From Minisyncoccota bacterium (GTDB lineage Bacteria; Patescibacteriota; Minisyncoccia; Phycocordibacterales; SBAW01): 22,895 nt of DNA. The stretch lies in assembly GCA_020050775.1 (NCBI GenBank), contig JAGVKC010000072.1, forward strand, positions 1 through 22,895, given 5' to 3'. Below the pieces are notes generated by a model. It saw only the letters and a list, made by a program, of their open reading frames with translations, had not been told where the DNA came from and ran no database searches. The translations under genes were made by a program, and so were the position numbers. This document shows positions 14,508 through 21,317 of this stretch, piece by piece (positions within the stretch are counted from its first letter, which is position 1; every line of letters begins with the position of its first letter).

Positions 14508-15389
14508 ATGCATTCACCGTACGCCCCCATTGCTGAAACTCTTCCCTCTAACTTTGCACCACCCGAGGCTTGGCCTGAATACGGCGCTATCGCTATGCCA
14601 AAAAGCATATGCTCCCGCGAAAAAGTCGGCACAGACGTACCGGGTATTCGTTGGGGTGTATGGCCATTTTATTTTGAAGAATACGTAGGAGATGCAGAAC
14701 CAGATCTTTCTCTTTCTGCACAAGGACGTCTTGCATACCCGCGCATCATTGCGTGGAAGCGACTGCGGCGACACGATATTCCAAAAGGTTGGCGTGTCAT
14801 TTCTAGGCGCCCATGGCGAGTCGATGGTTTTTTTGAACTAGACCATAACGAAGACTATGTAAAACGCTGGAAAAAGAATGCTCGCCGCGACCTACGCTTA
14901 TGGCAAGAGTCTGTAGAAGATGGGCGGTATAGAATTGAAGAGATTTCTTTAGAAGAATTTCTAGGCGCCTACAACAAAAGCACCGTAGCGAAGAAAATAA
15001 GCCCCGAACTTGGGCGCGTACTAGAGCGCAAATTCGCGCTGCCAGACATTGCACAGAATTTTGTCCTTTGGGGAGTACGCGACATAAAAAGCGGTTCGAT
15101 CATTGCTGGCACAGCAGGCGCATATTCTCCTACGCACGAAAGTTCGATACGTGAATGTCCTTTTATACTTCATCAGGCACGAGCAACATACGCATCAACC
15201 GGTCTTATGGATCATTGGTTTAAAGAATCTCAAAAGCGAGGTACTAAAATTTTAAACTTCACGCATTTTAGGCAGTGGGGCGATCCACGAGACTGGAAAG
15301 GCTTTTCGGAATTTAAATCGCACTTCGGTCCTACGCTCGCGGCCTATCCGCCTATTTTGTGGCGAGTAAGGCCGGGAAAAATATTCTAA
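14508..15389 (+). CDS. FemAB/GNAT-fold acyltransferase-like protein
   Basis: A 293-residue protein, probably a GNAT-fold transferase related to FemAB/FemX peptidoglycan-bridge enzymes or PF13480 acyltransferases. Suggestive parts are PRIIAWKRLRRHDIPKGWRVISRRPWRVDG, WKKNARRDLRLWQESV (a helix like those preceding the second GNAT fold), GSIIAGTAGAYSP (strand and core), and the C-terminal helix-strand LMDHWFKESQKRGTKILNFTHF followed by WKGFSEFKSHFG, typical of this group. FemAB enzymes use aminoacyl-tRNA, so location among tRNA genes is noted but not evidence. ATG at 14508 is preferred because upstream in-frame sequence is AT-rich and untypical. No Shine-Dalgarno site is visible. Confidence 0.65.
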   Translation: MHSPYAPIAETLPSNFAPPEAWPEYGAIAMPKSICSREKVGTDVPGIRWGVWPFYFEEYVGDAEPDLSLSAQGRLAYPRIIAWKRLRRHDIPKGWRVISRRPWRVDGFFELDHNEDYVKRWKKNARRDLRLWQESVEDGRYRIEEISLEEFLGAYNKSTVAKKISPELGRVLERKFALPDIAQNFVLWGVRDIKSGSIIAGTAGAYSPTHESSIRECPFILHQARATYASTGLMDHWFKESQKRGTKILNFTHFRQWGDPRDWKGFSEFKSHFGPTLAAYPPILWRVRPGKIF

Positions 15390-15395
15390 AAACGT

Positions 15396-15424
15396 TTGAA
15401 GATTGTCTGAGAATATTGTACTGT
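15396..15424 (+). promoter_or_regulatory. Promoter of tRNA-Lys
   Basis: TTGAAG (-35, 15396-15401), 17-bp spacer, TACTGT (-10, 15419-15424). The predicted start near 15431 leaves a leader of about 13 nt. Confidence 0.6.
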
Positions 15425-15443
15425 GTGCTGTGTTAGTTCGTTT

Positions 15444-15516
15444 GCGCCTATAGCTCAGTTGGTAGAGCGGCTCCCTCTTAAGGAGATTGTCCCTGGTTCG
15501 AGCCCAGGTAGGCGCA
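15444..15516 (+). tRNA. tRNA-Lys(CTT)
   Basis: Acceptor GCGCCTA/TAGGCGC, D-arm GCTCAGTTGGTAGAGC, anticodon loop CTCTTAA (anticodon CTT) on a stem whose last pair is G-A, T-arm CCTGG-TTCGAGC-CCAGG, discriminator A. CCA is not encoded. Confidence 0.94.
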
Positions 15517-15549
15517 CTACATACAAAAAAGAGATACAACATCTGTAAA

Positions 15550-15631
15550 ACTCGTGAAGATATACTTCACGAGTACTTTAGGTGACAGGTATACAACTAG
15601 TACTTAGTCCTAAACCTGCATCTTCGCACCT
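15550..15631 (+). promoter_or_regulatory. Structured leader before the surface-repeat gene
   Basis: A perfect 10-bp hairpin (ACTCGTGAAG/CTTCACGAGT, 15550-15559/15565-15574) without a T run is followed by nested short pairings: AGGTG 15580-15584 with CACCT 15627-15631, and CAGGT 15586-15590 with ACCTG 15614-15618. The last strand ends 6 bp before the ATG, and there is no Shine-Dalgarno site. A weak terminator for tRNA-Lys or a stabilising 5' leader is possible. Confidence 0.35.
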
Positions 15632-15637
15632 ATTTAT

Positions 15638-17545
15638 ATGAATATTCGTAAATCTGGTCTCTGGCCGGCCGTAGCGGTTGGCATGTTGCTTGCCGCGACC
15701 TCTGCCACAGCCGTGTTCGCTGCAACACCTTCTGTGTCCTACACTTCTACCGGCTCGACTCCAGGCTCTACGCTTTCCATGAGCGGAACGGGTTTCGGTG
15801 CGAGTGAGCAGGTTAATCTCTCGTTTGGCCTTTCAACCGCAACAGTAACCTCTAGCGCTGCTGGAAGTTTTTCTGGCACAGCACTCACTGTTCCTAACGT
15901 TCCCGCAGGACTCTATTACATTGTTGCCGTAGGCCAGAGCACTGGCTCTGTCGCGTTTACGAGCATATGGATAAACGGCTTCTTTCCCCTCGCATCCCCA
16001 AGCGGCTGGTATGTTCCGCCAGGTTCAACCATTACCTTCTCTGGCTCAAGCTTCCCGCCTAACGACACCATTACGGTGCGCGACGGCAGCAACACAAACC
16101 TCGGTAGCTTCCAGGCTAACTCTTCCGGTTCATTCTCTGGCATGGGTTCGGTAGTAGTTCCATTCTCTGCACGTAACTCAACAATTACCTACACGCTCAC
16201 TGGCGTCTCGGGCGCATCTTTCTCGTTCGCAATTTCAGTCGCAGACCTCTACCCATATGCACTCCCTTCAACCTGGTACGCAGCACCTGGCACGCCGGTC
16301 ACCTTCGGCGCAGGCGGGTTCGGCGCAGGCGAAACGGTGAACGTATTTCTTGGCGCCTCTACAACAGTGCTTACTACTGGCACTGCAGACAGTGCAGGCA
16401 ACATGCTCACTACTGGTTCGGTAACACTTCCATTCGGTTCAATCGCAAACTATCGCCTTGTAGGTGTACAAAGCGGTGCAGTGGCAACAGCACCTATAAC
16501 ACTTGCGGGGCTCTACCCTTCTCTTAATCCTTCTACGTACTATTCAGCACCGGGCGGCATGTTCACCTTAAACGGTTCAGGTTTTGCAGGCGGCGAAGCA
16601 GTTAATGTGTGGGTCGGCAGCGCCACATCTAGCGTAACTGCAAACAGTATGGGCGCATGGACTCTTGAAGCTCAGGCTCCTGCAACTCCAAATACTGGCG
16701 CGCTTGTAAAAGCGACCGGCACACTAAGCAGCGCAACCGCAAGCTACACGATGGCCGTTGGTTCCTTCTACCCGAGCGTGACACCATCTACCTGGTACTC
16801 ATTCCCGGGTGATGCTATTACCTTTAGTGGTTCAGGCTTTGCACCAAATGAAACTGTTGCAGTGAGCGGAGCACACACCGGCACTGTTACAGCAAACTCC
16901 ACAGGTGCATTCACGGGACTCAGCGCCGTGCTTCCCGCAGGAACTTCTGCGATCTACAACTTCCTTGGTTCGCTCAGTAACGCTCCATTCCAGCTTGTTA
17001 TAACGCTCGGTCAGCGCTTCTCCGCAATCTGGTTTGATAACTACTACGACGAAGGCGGATCTGCTCTCACGATCTACGGCGCAGGCTTCGGCGGCAATGA
17101 GCAAGTAGAGCTCTCTCGCGGTGGCACAGTCTTTACGACGGCAACCGCAGGCAGCGACGGAACGTTCGCTCATGTAACAACAATTCCCTACGGAATGCCG
17201 GGCGATCTAACCATCAGCGCACGTGGGCTCACTACTGGTTCAACTGGCAGTGCAACACTAACCGTAGCGCCGGTCTACACTGACCTTCAGCTGCAAAGTT
17301 ATGCAGGTTCCCCAGGCACCAACGTCACATTCTTGGGCCACGGGTATCTTCCAAACGAATCTATTGAAGTCCGGACCGACCGCACAGGCTCGACCGTGGT
17401 TCACACAATGACCGCAGATAGTTCGGGCAGCTTCAACAGCAGCTACGCAATTCCTGCAGGTACTACCGAAGGAAACTGGGTGCTAACTGTCAAAGGCCTC
17501 AACAGCTACGACGAGAAGCAGATCACCTTCTACGTAACTCCATAG
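15638..17545 (+). CDS. Secreted seven-repeat surface protein
   Basis: A 635-residue protein with a signal peptide (1-29, cleavage near AVFA-ATPS) and seven Ig-like beta repeats of about 83-88 residues. Each repeat carries a G-x-G-F-x-x-x-E/D motif, at about residues 50, 136, 224, 312, 397, 480 and 566. Repeats three to five also share YPxxxPSTWYxxPG and a TANSxGxF turn. There are no Cys residues, and composition is dominated by Ser, Thr, Gly and Ala, as in S-layer or adhesin proteins. I see no sorting signal or C-terminal membrane helix, so attachment is unknown. The gene is flanked by tRNA genes and stands alone. An abundant cell-surface or S-layer-like role is inferred. Confidence 0.75.
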   Translation: MNIRKSGLWPAVAVGMLLAATSATAVFAATPSVSYTSTGSTPGSTLSMSGTGFGASEQVNLSFGLSTATVTSSAAGSFSGTALTVPNVPAGLYYIVAVGQSTGSVAFTSIWINGFFPLASPSGWYVPPGSTITFSGSSFPPNDTITVRDGSNTNLGSFQANSSGSFSGMGSVVVPFSARNSTITYTLTGVSGASFSFAISVADLYPYALPSTWYAAPGTPVTFGAGGFGAGETVNVFLGASTTVLTTGTADSAGNMLTTGSVTLPFGSIANYRLVGVQSGAVATAPITLAGLYPSLNPSTYYSAPGGMFTLNGSGFAGGEAVNVWVGSATSSVTANSMGAWTLEAQAPATPNTGALVKATGTLSSATASYTMAVGSFYPSVTPSTWYSFPGDAITFSGSGFAPNETVAVSGAHTGTVTANSTGAFTGLSAVLPAGTSAIYNFLGSLSNAPFQLVITLGQRFSAIWFDNYYDEGGSALTIYGAGFGGNEQVELSRGGTVFTTATAGSDGTFAHVTTIPYGMPGDLTISARGLTTGSTGSATLTVAPVYTDLQLQSYAGSPGTNVTFLGHGYLPNESIEVRTDRTGSTVVHTMTADSSGSFNSSYAIPAGTTEGNWVLTVKGLNSYDEKQITFYVTP

Positions 17546-17551
17546 GAATGC

Positions 17552-17557
17552 TATACT
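17552..17557 (+). promoter_or_regulatory. Probable -10 box of tRNA-Leu(TAG)
   Basis: TATACT, 19 bp before the tRNA and 6 bp after the surface-protein stop codon. The predicted leader of about 13 nt matches that of tRNA-Lys. No good -35 is visible. Confidence 0.4.
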
Positions 17558-17576
17558 CGCTGCTGTATACGCACAG

Positions 17577-17658
17577 GGGCGAGTGGCGGAATTGGTATAC
17601 GCACATGGCTTAGGACCATGCACCGCAAGGTTTGGGAGTTCGAGTCTCCCCTCGCCCA
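17577..17658 (+). tRNA. tRNA-Leu(TAG)
   Basis: Class II: perfect acceptor GGGCGAG/CTCGCCC, D-arm GGCGGAATTGGTATACGC, anticodon stem CATGG/CCATG around CTTAGGA (anticodon TAG), variable arm, T-arm GGGAG-TTCGAGT-CTCCC, discriminator A. CCA is not encoded (ACAA follows). Its last 17 bases plus flank are repeated exactly 159 bp downstream. Confidence 0.95.
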
Positions 17659-17667
17659 CAAACGCAG

Positions 17668-17691
17668 AGATACCCCTTCGGGGGTATCTTT
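17668..17691 (+). terminator. Terminator after tRNA-Leu(TAG)
   Basis: Nine-pair stem AGATACCCC/GGGGTATCT capped by a stable TTCG tetraloop, followed by a short TT run. Confidence 0.7.
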
Positions 17692-17700
17692 GTATGCATT

Positions 17701-17820
17701 GGGAGAATCGAACTGGAGGGGGTCGGGGAGGTATGCCTCCCCGTGTCGGAAGTTATTCGAAACCGAGGGTTTCGAAAGAGCGCGTAGCGCTCAGGAGTGA
17801 GATTCTCCCCTCGCCCACAA
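17701..17820 (+). repeat. tRNA-associated structured element, family I (copy B)
   Basis: Bounded by GGGAGAATC (17701-17709) and its inverted match GATTCTCCC (17801-17809). The left arm, GGGAGAATCGAACT, is antisense to the T-arm of tRNA-Leu(TAG) at 13 of 14 positions. The right end repeats 17 bases of the tRNA 3' end and flank exactly (17804-17820 versus 17645-17661). Three hairpins lie inside: 17724-17731/17736-17743, 17756-17764/17768-17776, 17778-17783/17787-17792. The backbone 17717-17803 matches the element at 3400-3490, with compensatory stem changes. The fold is a closing stem around a three-hairpin multiloop. No ORF of note. Function unknown. Confidence 0.7.
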
Positions 17821-17822
17821 CA

Positions 17823-17863
17823 CGCAATAAGGGCCGGAAGACGTGCTTCCGGCCCTTATTGCG
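17823..17863. repeat. Perfect 18-bp stem-loop
   Basis: Bases 17823-17840 pair perfectly with 17846-17863 around ACGTG. There is no T run, so it is a poor terminator. It separates the two neighbouring elements and may be a REP-like palindrome or an RNA end-protecting hairpin. Confidence 0.6.
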
Positions 17864-17864
17864 T

Positions 17865-17999
17865 CTGGTCGAGGGAGAGGAGAAAGCGAGCGCGGGCACC
17901 CATTGAGCACAATGGGTCGCGCGAGCAGGGTCGAGAAATTTTTAGGAGCGACGGCGACTAAAAATGTTCTTGACCGAGGATCCCTTACTTCGCCCACCA
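17865..17999 (+). repeat. tRNA-associated structured element, family II (copy 2)
   Basis: Shares GCGCGGGCA (17890-17898; 8/9) and TAAAAATGTTCTTGACCGA (17959-17977; 18/19) with the element at 654-833, in the same order. Between them each copy has a hairpin of unrelated sequence, here ACCCATT/AATGGGT (17898-17904/17911-17917). A long hairpin pairs 17929-17945 with 17958-17975 (17 pairs, one bulged G). The right end reads GGATCCC then TTCGCCCACCA, like the 3' end of a CCA-encoding tRNA that is not the neighbouring tRNA-Leu(TAG). It directly precedes a terminator. Function unknown. Confidence 0.55.
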
Positions 18000-18002
18000 T
18001 CT

Positions 18003-18032
18003 AAAAAAGAGCCCTGTATAGGGCTCTTTTTT
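18003..18032 (+). terminator. Terminator ending the tRNA-Leu(TAG)/element region
   Basis: Perfect 12-bp stem AAAAAAGAGCCC/GGGCTCTTTTTT with loop TGTATA. It insulates the following promoter. Confidence 0.9.
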
Positions 18033-18034
18033 AC

Positions 18035-18062
18035 TTGACAACTAGACCAATTATGATATAAT
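18035..18062 (+). promoter_or_regulatory. Consensus sigma-70 promoter of the SPFH operon
   Basis: TTGACA (18035-18040) and TATAAT (18057-18062), both exact consensus, with a 16-bp spacer. The predicted start near 18069 gives a leader of about 53 nt that contains a GCGG/CCGC hairpin and ends with AAGGAG (18109-18114), 7 bp before the ATG. This is the strongest promoter in the window by sequence. Confidence 0.9.
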
Positions 18063-18121
18063 AGTAGGTGGATTGCGGCATCCGCCGCTCGCTCTTACAC
18101 AATCCGAAAAGGAGTAGTCAG

Positions 18122-19288
18122 ATGACTACAGCACTACTACTGGCACTAGCACTCGCATTGCTGGTGTTCGCTGCTTGGGCGGTGGGATGGTTTCCATCAT
18201 CTGCTGTCGCCTCTGCTACTGCACACCCTGCCTCCCAAACCAATGGTGATGCAGCTGTCAGTGAAGGCGGATACATGCGCATCGACTTTCCCATTCCACA
18301 CGACAATGTTGTGGAACGTGACAGGTTTACTCGTACGTTGGTCCTGATTATCGCACTTGGTGCAGTAGTCTTTGGACCCGCACTTTTCTTCAACTATGTC
18401 GGCTCTCTCCTTCCTTGGGGGTTTGGATACATAGGCGCGCTTATTGCTATCGCCGTAAGCGCGGCGCTTTCCGTTACAATGGTGAACTATTTCCTTATCT
18501 ACAACAAGGAATGGTCTGCCTACGTCACGCAGAATGCATTTGCGGGCACCATGACGGCCTATGGCCCTGGTCTCCATGTGTCATTCCCGTGGGAGCAGCG
18601 CAACGAAGAAGGCAACGAGTCACTGGAGGTTATCACGAAGAAATTCGTGGTTCCTGTCCAGACAAAAACCGCGAGAGTTGAAGCCGGTGTGACATTCCAA
18701 TACGCTGCTGATTTGAAGAACATTACTTCATTCGTTGGCGCTGACGAATCCACGGTCGAGGGCGGGCTTATTTCCTTCCTCGAAGGCTTCCTCACTCATT
18801 ATGTGTCTCAGAAAGATGCTGACTGGGCTCTTACGAATATCAACGAGCTCAATAAACTTATGGGTGAAGCGTTCCAACAAAAAATGGACGCTAGCGAACG
18901 CGTAGACTTCGAAAAAAACTACGGCATCCAGGTCGTCAACATCACGATTACGGGCATGTCGCTGCCACTTGCAGCACAAAAAACTCGCGACGCCATTGAT
19001 GAAGCCTCGACACTCCATAAAGTGGTCGCAGCGATGTACGGCATGACGCCGGAGGAACTGAGTATAAAATTAAATCTCGGTTCGAAAGATGGTGGTATTC
19101 CGAAAGCCGAGTACGACAAGATGGTCAATCGCGCTTTAGCAGCATCCGAAAATGCCGACATGAGCGTGAATGTAATTGAAGGCAATCTGGGCGACGCGCT
19201 TGCCGCAGGTCTCTCCAAAGTACTTGGGAAAGACGGCGGCAAAAGCGGCACTCAGAATAAAAAAACCTCTAAGAAAGGAGGAGCATAA
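18122..19288 (+). CDS. SPFH/band-7 domain membrane protein
   Basis: A 388-residue protein. An N-terminal membrane helix (about 3-23) and a linker lead to two further helices (about 68-92 and 98-122), then an SPFH-like domain. Its hallmark parts are NKEWSAYVTQNAFAGTMTAYGPGLHVSFPWEQ, VITKKFVVPVQTKTARVEAGVTFQYAAD and YGIQVVNITITGMSLPLAAQKTRDAIDEA. A Lys/Gly-rich tail ends the protein. SPFH proteins form large membrane-bound oligomeric cages that organise membranes or control proteases. ATG at 18122 is set by AAGGAG 7 bp upstream. An in-frame upstream extension is rejected because it would begin at the predicted transcription start. The next gene overlaps it by one base. Confidence 0.85.
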   Translation: MTTALLLALALALLVFAAWAVGWFPSSAVASATAHPASQTNGDAAVSEGGYMRIDFPIPHDNVVERDRFTRTLVLIIALGAVVFGPALFFNYVGSLLPWGFGYIGALIAIAVSAALSVTMVNYFLIYNKEWSAYVTQNAFAGTMTAYGPGLHVSFPWEQRNEEGNESLEVITKKFVVPVQTKTARVEAGVTFQYAADLKNITSFVGADESTVEGGLISFLEGFLTHYVSQKDADWALTNINELNKLMGEAFQQKMDASERVDFEKNYGIQVVNITITGMSLPLAAQKTRDAIDEASTLHKVVAAMYGMTPEELSIKLNLGSKDGGIPKAEYDKMVNRALAASENADMSVNVIEGNLGDALAAGLSKVLGKDGGKSGTQNKKTSKKGGA

Positions 19289-19797
19289 TGGAACTCACTG
19301 AAGCCAAAGAGAGAGCCGTTGAAGACGGTACTGTGCGAGTAACCAAATTCCGAGGAACGCTGAAAAGCGTCATTCGAGGAGTTGCGTTACTGGTTGCGAT
19401 CGGCTTTGTTACTGTCTGGTTGACGCAACTCTCACACTGGGCAACTGCTCCTGCATCCGTAGTTACCACTCCTGCCGTAAAACAGCAGCACGTGGTAACG
19501 CAGCAGCCTGCTGCAAATCACTGTCTCGGTGCCGGCGAAAGCAAGGCTATCGGTGAACAGTGGGTTGCTATCAACCCCGACTTCCGCTGCCACATCATTT
19601 TTGAGGTGGCGTCGGGAACAGTGCTTCTTGGTGAACCGAACAATTTTGTTGAGGTTTCACCGGGAGATAGGGTTGGCAATGTTCTTCGCAGCAAAGGCGT
19701 GAGAGTCATCTACGCGAAAGCGAAAAGTGGCACCATACGCCTTAACTACATGCTGCATCGGCATGGCTGTGTTGAAGATGGTTGGACGTGCAGATAA
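19288..19797 (+). CDS. Small membrane-anchored partner of the SPFH protein, unknown function
   Basis: A 169-residue protein with a basic N-terminus, one membrane helix (about 28-48), a Gln/Pro/Val linker, and a soluble domain of about 95 residues. The domain has four Cys (HCLGAG, FRCHII, HGCVEDGWTCR), possibly two disulfides if outside the cell. The strands EQWVAINPDF and FVEVSPGDRVGNVL suggest a small beta domain. It overlaps the SPFH stop as TAATG, with AAAGGAGG before it, so translation is coupled and a shared complex is likely. I do not recognise the family. A hairpin terminator follows. Confidence 0.75.
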   Translation: MELTEAKERAVEDGTVRVTKFRGTLKSVIRGVALLVAIGFVTVWLTQLSHWATAPASVVTTPAVKQQHVVTQQPAANHCLGAGESKAIGEQWVAINPDFRCHIIFEVASGTVLLGEPNNFVEVSPGDRVGNVLRSKGVRVIYAKAKSGTIRLNYMLHRHGCVEDGWTCR

Positions 19798-19804
19798 CAA
19801 TACC

Positions 19805-19842
19805 AAACGGCGGACTCGCAAGAGCCCGCCGTTTTTCTTTTT
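19805..19842 (+). terminator. Terminator of the SPFH operon
   Basis: Stem AAACGGCGG-A-CTC / GAG-C-CCGCCGTTT with one A-C mismatch and loop GCAA, then TTCTTTTT. It also faces the convergent pilin operon. Confidence 0.88.
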
Positions 19843-19853
19843 ACATACAAGAC

Positions 19854-20123
19854 TTATCGGTAGCAGCCACCGAGCCCGCCAGGACAAATTGTGTTGGCAA
19901 TAACCTGGAGAATGGCCCACGATGCAACCATAATAAACATGCCCACCAAGCCCCAGAACATGTGTTTCTTACCTTTGTCTGGCTGCTCTCCTTTTACGTT
20001 CAGCGCGTAGAGATATTCGATAAGACCAAAAATAAACACCAGGAGTCCTGCGGCAAAGAGTAATGCCAACATCGGATTGATGAGCACCCGAACAAATGTG
20101 CTTGCAAGCTGCTCAGGAGACAT
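19854..20123 (-). CDS. Pilin-like two-helix membrane protein (PF18895 type)
   Basis: An 89-residue protein with two membrane helices (about 15-40 and 53-77) joined by a polar, basic loop (NVKGEQPDKGKK), the layout of VirB2/PF18895 pilin-like proteins. No signal peptide is obvious. It ends in a Cys/Gly-rich tail (CPGGLGGCYR). It is the last of four related small proteins on this strand, 21 bp after the previous one. A pilus subunit or a small part of a type IV secretion-like machine is inferred. Confidence 0.75.
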   Translation of the reverse strand: MSPEQLASTFVRVLINPMLALLFAAGLLVFIFGLIEYLYALNVKGEQPDKGKKHMFWGLVGMFIMVASWAILQVIANTICPGGLGGCYR

Positions 20124-20144
20124 GATGAGCCGCTATAGTAATTA

Positions 20145-20477
20145 TTAGTACGTTTGCGGAACGTACGGTGGCTGTATTGGCTGGCCATTCTGAAGACCAA
20201 GAGAGTTCTGCGCCAGGCGGATGATGCCCCACACGGATACCATAATGAAGAGTCCTACGAGGCCCGCAATCATGATTTCGCGGCCACCTTTGCGGCGCCA
20301 AATGTACTGAATGAGACCGACGAAAAATACAACGAGCGCGAGAGCAATAAGCACCGGGATCACCATGTTAAGGATGCTACCTGCTTCTGCTATAAGGCTG
20401 CGGAGGTTACTGACATTCTGAGCGGAGGCTACAAGCGGAAGCGCGAAAAGGGAAACGGCGATTAGTGCTTTTTTCAT
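20145..20477 (-). CDS. Pilin-like protein with signal peptide (PF18895 type)
   Basis: A 110-residue protein with a signal peptide (1-19, ending VASAQ), two membrane helices (about 35-58 and 68-90) around a RRKGGRE loop, and a Pro/Gln-rich polar tail. The second helix (AGLVGLFIMVSVWGIIRL) closely resembles that of the neighbouring copies, which suggests tandem duplication. A 68-bp gap before it, wider than elsewhere in the operon, may hold an internal promoter. Confidence 0.8.
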   Translation of the reverse strand: MKKALIAVSLFALPLVASAQNVSNLRSLIAEAGSILNMVIPVLIALALVVFFVGLIQYIWRRKGGREIMIAGLVGLFIMVSVWGIIRLAQNSLGLQNGQPIQPPYVPQTY

Positions 20478-20545
20478 AAAATATTGATTAATACAGTACT
20501 AAGTGTAGCAAGAAAGGATGCTGCTTTTTTAGGGCGTGTGGATTA

Positions 20546-20869
20546 CTAATAAGGCTGCGCCCCAACCCCCTGGAAGGAATTTGGTACTACTCCTTGGGTA
20601 GGAGCTCCCCCAGGAGAAGCGTTCCCGCCAAGAAATGTATTTGTAAGGATGCGCAACAAACCCCAGACAGAGACCAGCACAAATATAACCACCAAACTCC
20701 AAAGAATGGAGTTGCGATACGATTTTTTACCGGAGCTGTGTATATATCGGATGATACCGATGAATAAGAGCACTATCGCAAGCACCAGAAGTACAGGAAT
20801 AATCTGGTTGATATAGCCAATGACGATATTTATGAGTCCTGCGAAGGTTGTTCCTTGTGAAATTCCCAT
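20546..20869 (-). CDS. Pilin-like two-helix membrane protein (PF18895 type)
   Basis: A 107-residue protein with an N-terminal amphipathic part, two membrane helices (about 22-44 and 53-75) around a basic loop (RYIHSSGKKSYRNS), and a Gly/Pro/Gln tail ending GVGAQPY, like the previous copy's PQTY end. The start is separated by one base from the stop of the upstream pilin-like gene, so translation is coupled. Confidence 0.78.
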   Translation of the reverse strand: MGISQGTTFAGLINIVIGYINQIIPVLLVLAIVLLFIGIIRYIHSSGKKSYRNSILWSLVVIFVLVSVWGLLRILTNTFLGGNASPGGAPTQGVVPNSFQGVGAQPY

Positions 20870-20870
20870 A

Positions 20871-21314
20871 CTATTGGCATGAAAGCAGCGTTACGCCGAA
20901 CTGCTGCACCGTGGAGGCGATAACTTGAGCTATTATCCAGGCACCTAAGAATATACCTATACCTATAACGGTATTAAGGAAATTTTTTCGTGCTTCTGAT
21001 AATTTTGTAGGATCGCCTTGCGCGAGTACGAATTTAAAGCCCACCCACACTAAGAAAAGCACGGCTACTGGCACACCTATGGCAACTATGGCCTGCAATA
21101 GACCTTTAATAAGTTGGCAAAAGCTCCCAAAGCGCAAAGGGTTTTCAAGTGATGTTCCTGAAGAACCGTTGGCTGTACCGAAACCCGATGAGCCGCTCGG
21201 GGTACCAAAGCCTGAAGAAGAGTGTTGTGTCGCTACTGCAACGAGAGGGTTAGAGAGCACGAGGACTCTGAAGAGCACTGGGATAAAAAGAAGATATGTT
21301 GCAGCGAGTTTCAT
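20871..21314 (-). CDS. Larger pilin-like protein with signal sequence and GFGT repeats
   Basis: A 147-residue protein with an N-terminal signal or anchor (about 3-27), a Ser/Gly linker with repeated SSGFGT units (about 32-53), a Cys (FCQLI), and two membrane helices (about 70-92 and 110-134) around the polar loop LAQGDPTKLSEARKN. The loop and second helix resemble the pilin part of the fusion protein at 4598-6343. It ends with a Cys (LLSCQ). It lies 3 bp after the solute-binding protein gene. Confidence 0.78.
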   Translation of the reverse strand: MKLAATYLLFIPVLFRVLVLSNPLVAVATQHSSSGFGTPSGSSGFGTANGSSGTSLENPLRFGSFCQLIKGLLQAIVAIGVPVAVLFLVWVGFKFVLAQGDPTKLSEARKNFLNTVIGIGIFLGAWIIAQVIASTVQQFGVTLLSCQ

Positions 21315-21317
21315 GAT

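Noticed and set aside
17823..17863. Intrinsic terminator
   Set aside because: The stem is perfect but no T run follows on either strand, so it was listed as a stem-loop only.
17583..17906. 107-codon ORF covering tRNA-Leu(TAG) and the structured elements
   Set aside because: Begins inside a tRNA and translates hairpin repeats. Such ORFs are common annotation artefacts.
17701..17999. CRISPR array
   Set aside because: The repeats are few, not evenly spaced, differ internally and are explained as hairpins and tRNA-end copies. No cas genes are present.
17791..18000. 69-codon minus-strand ORF over the second family II element
   Set aside because: Only a translation of the repeat and its hairpins, with no start signal.
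18068..18121. 18-residue extension of the SPFH protein
   Set aside because: It would start at the predicted transcription start, upstream of the AAGGAG site that serves ATG 18122.
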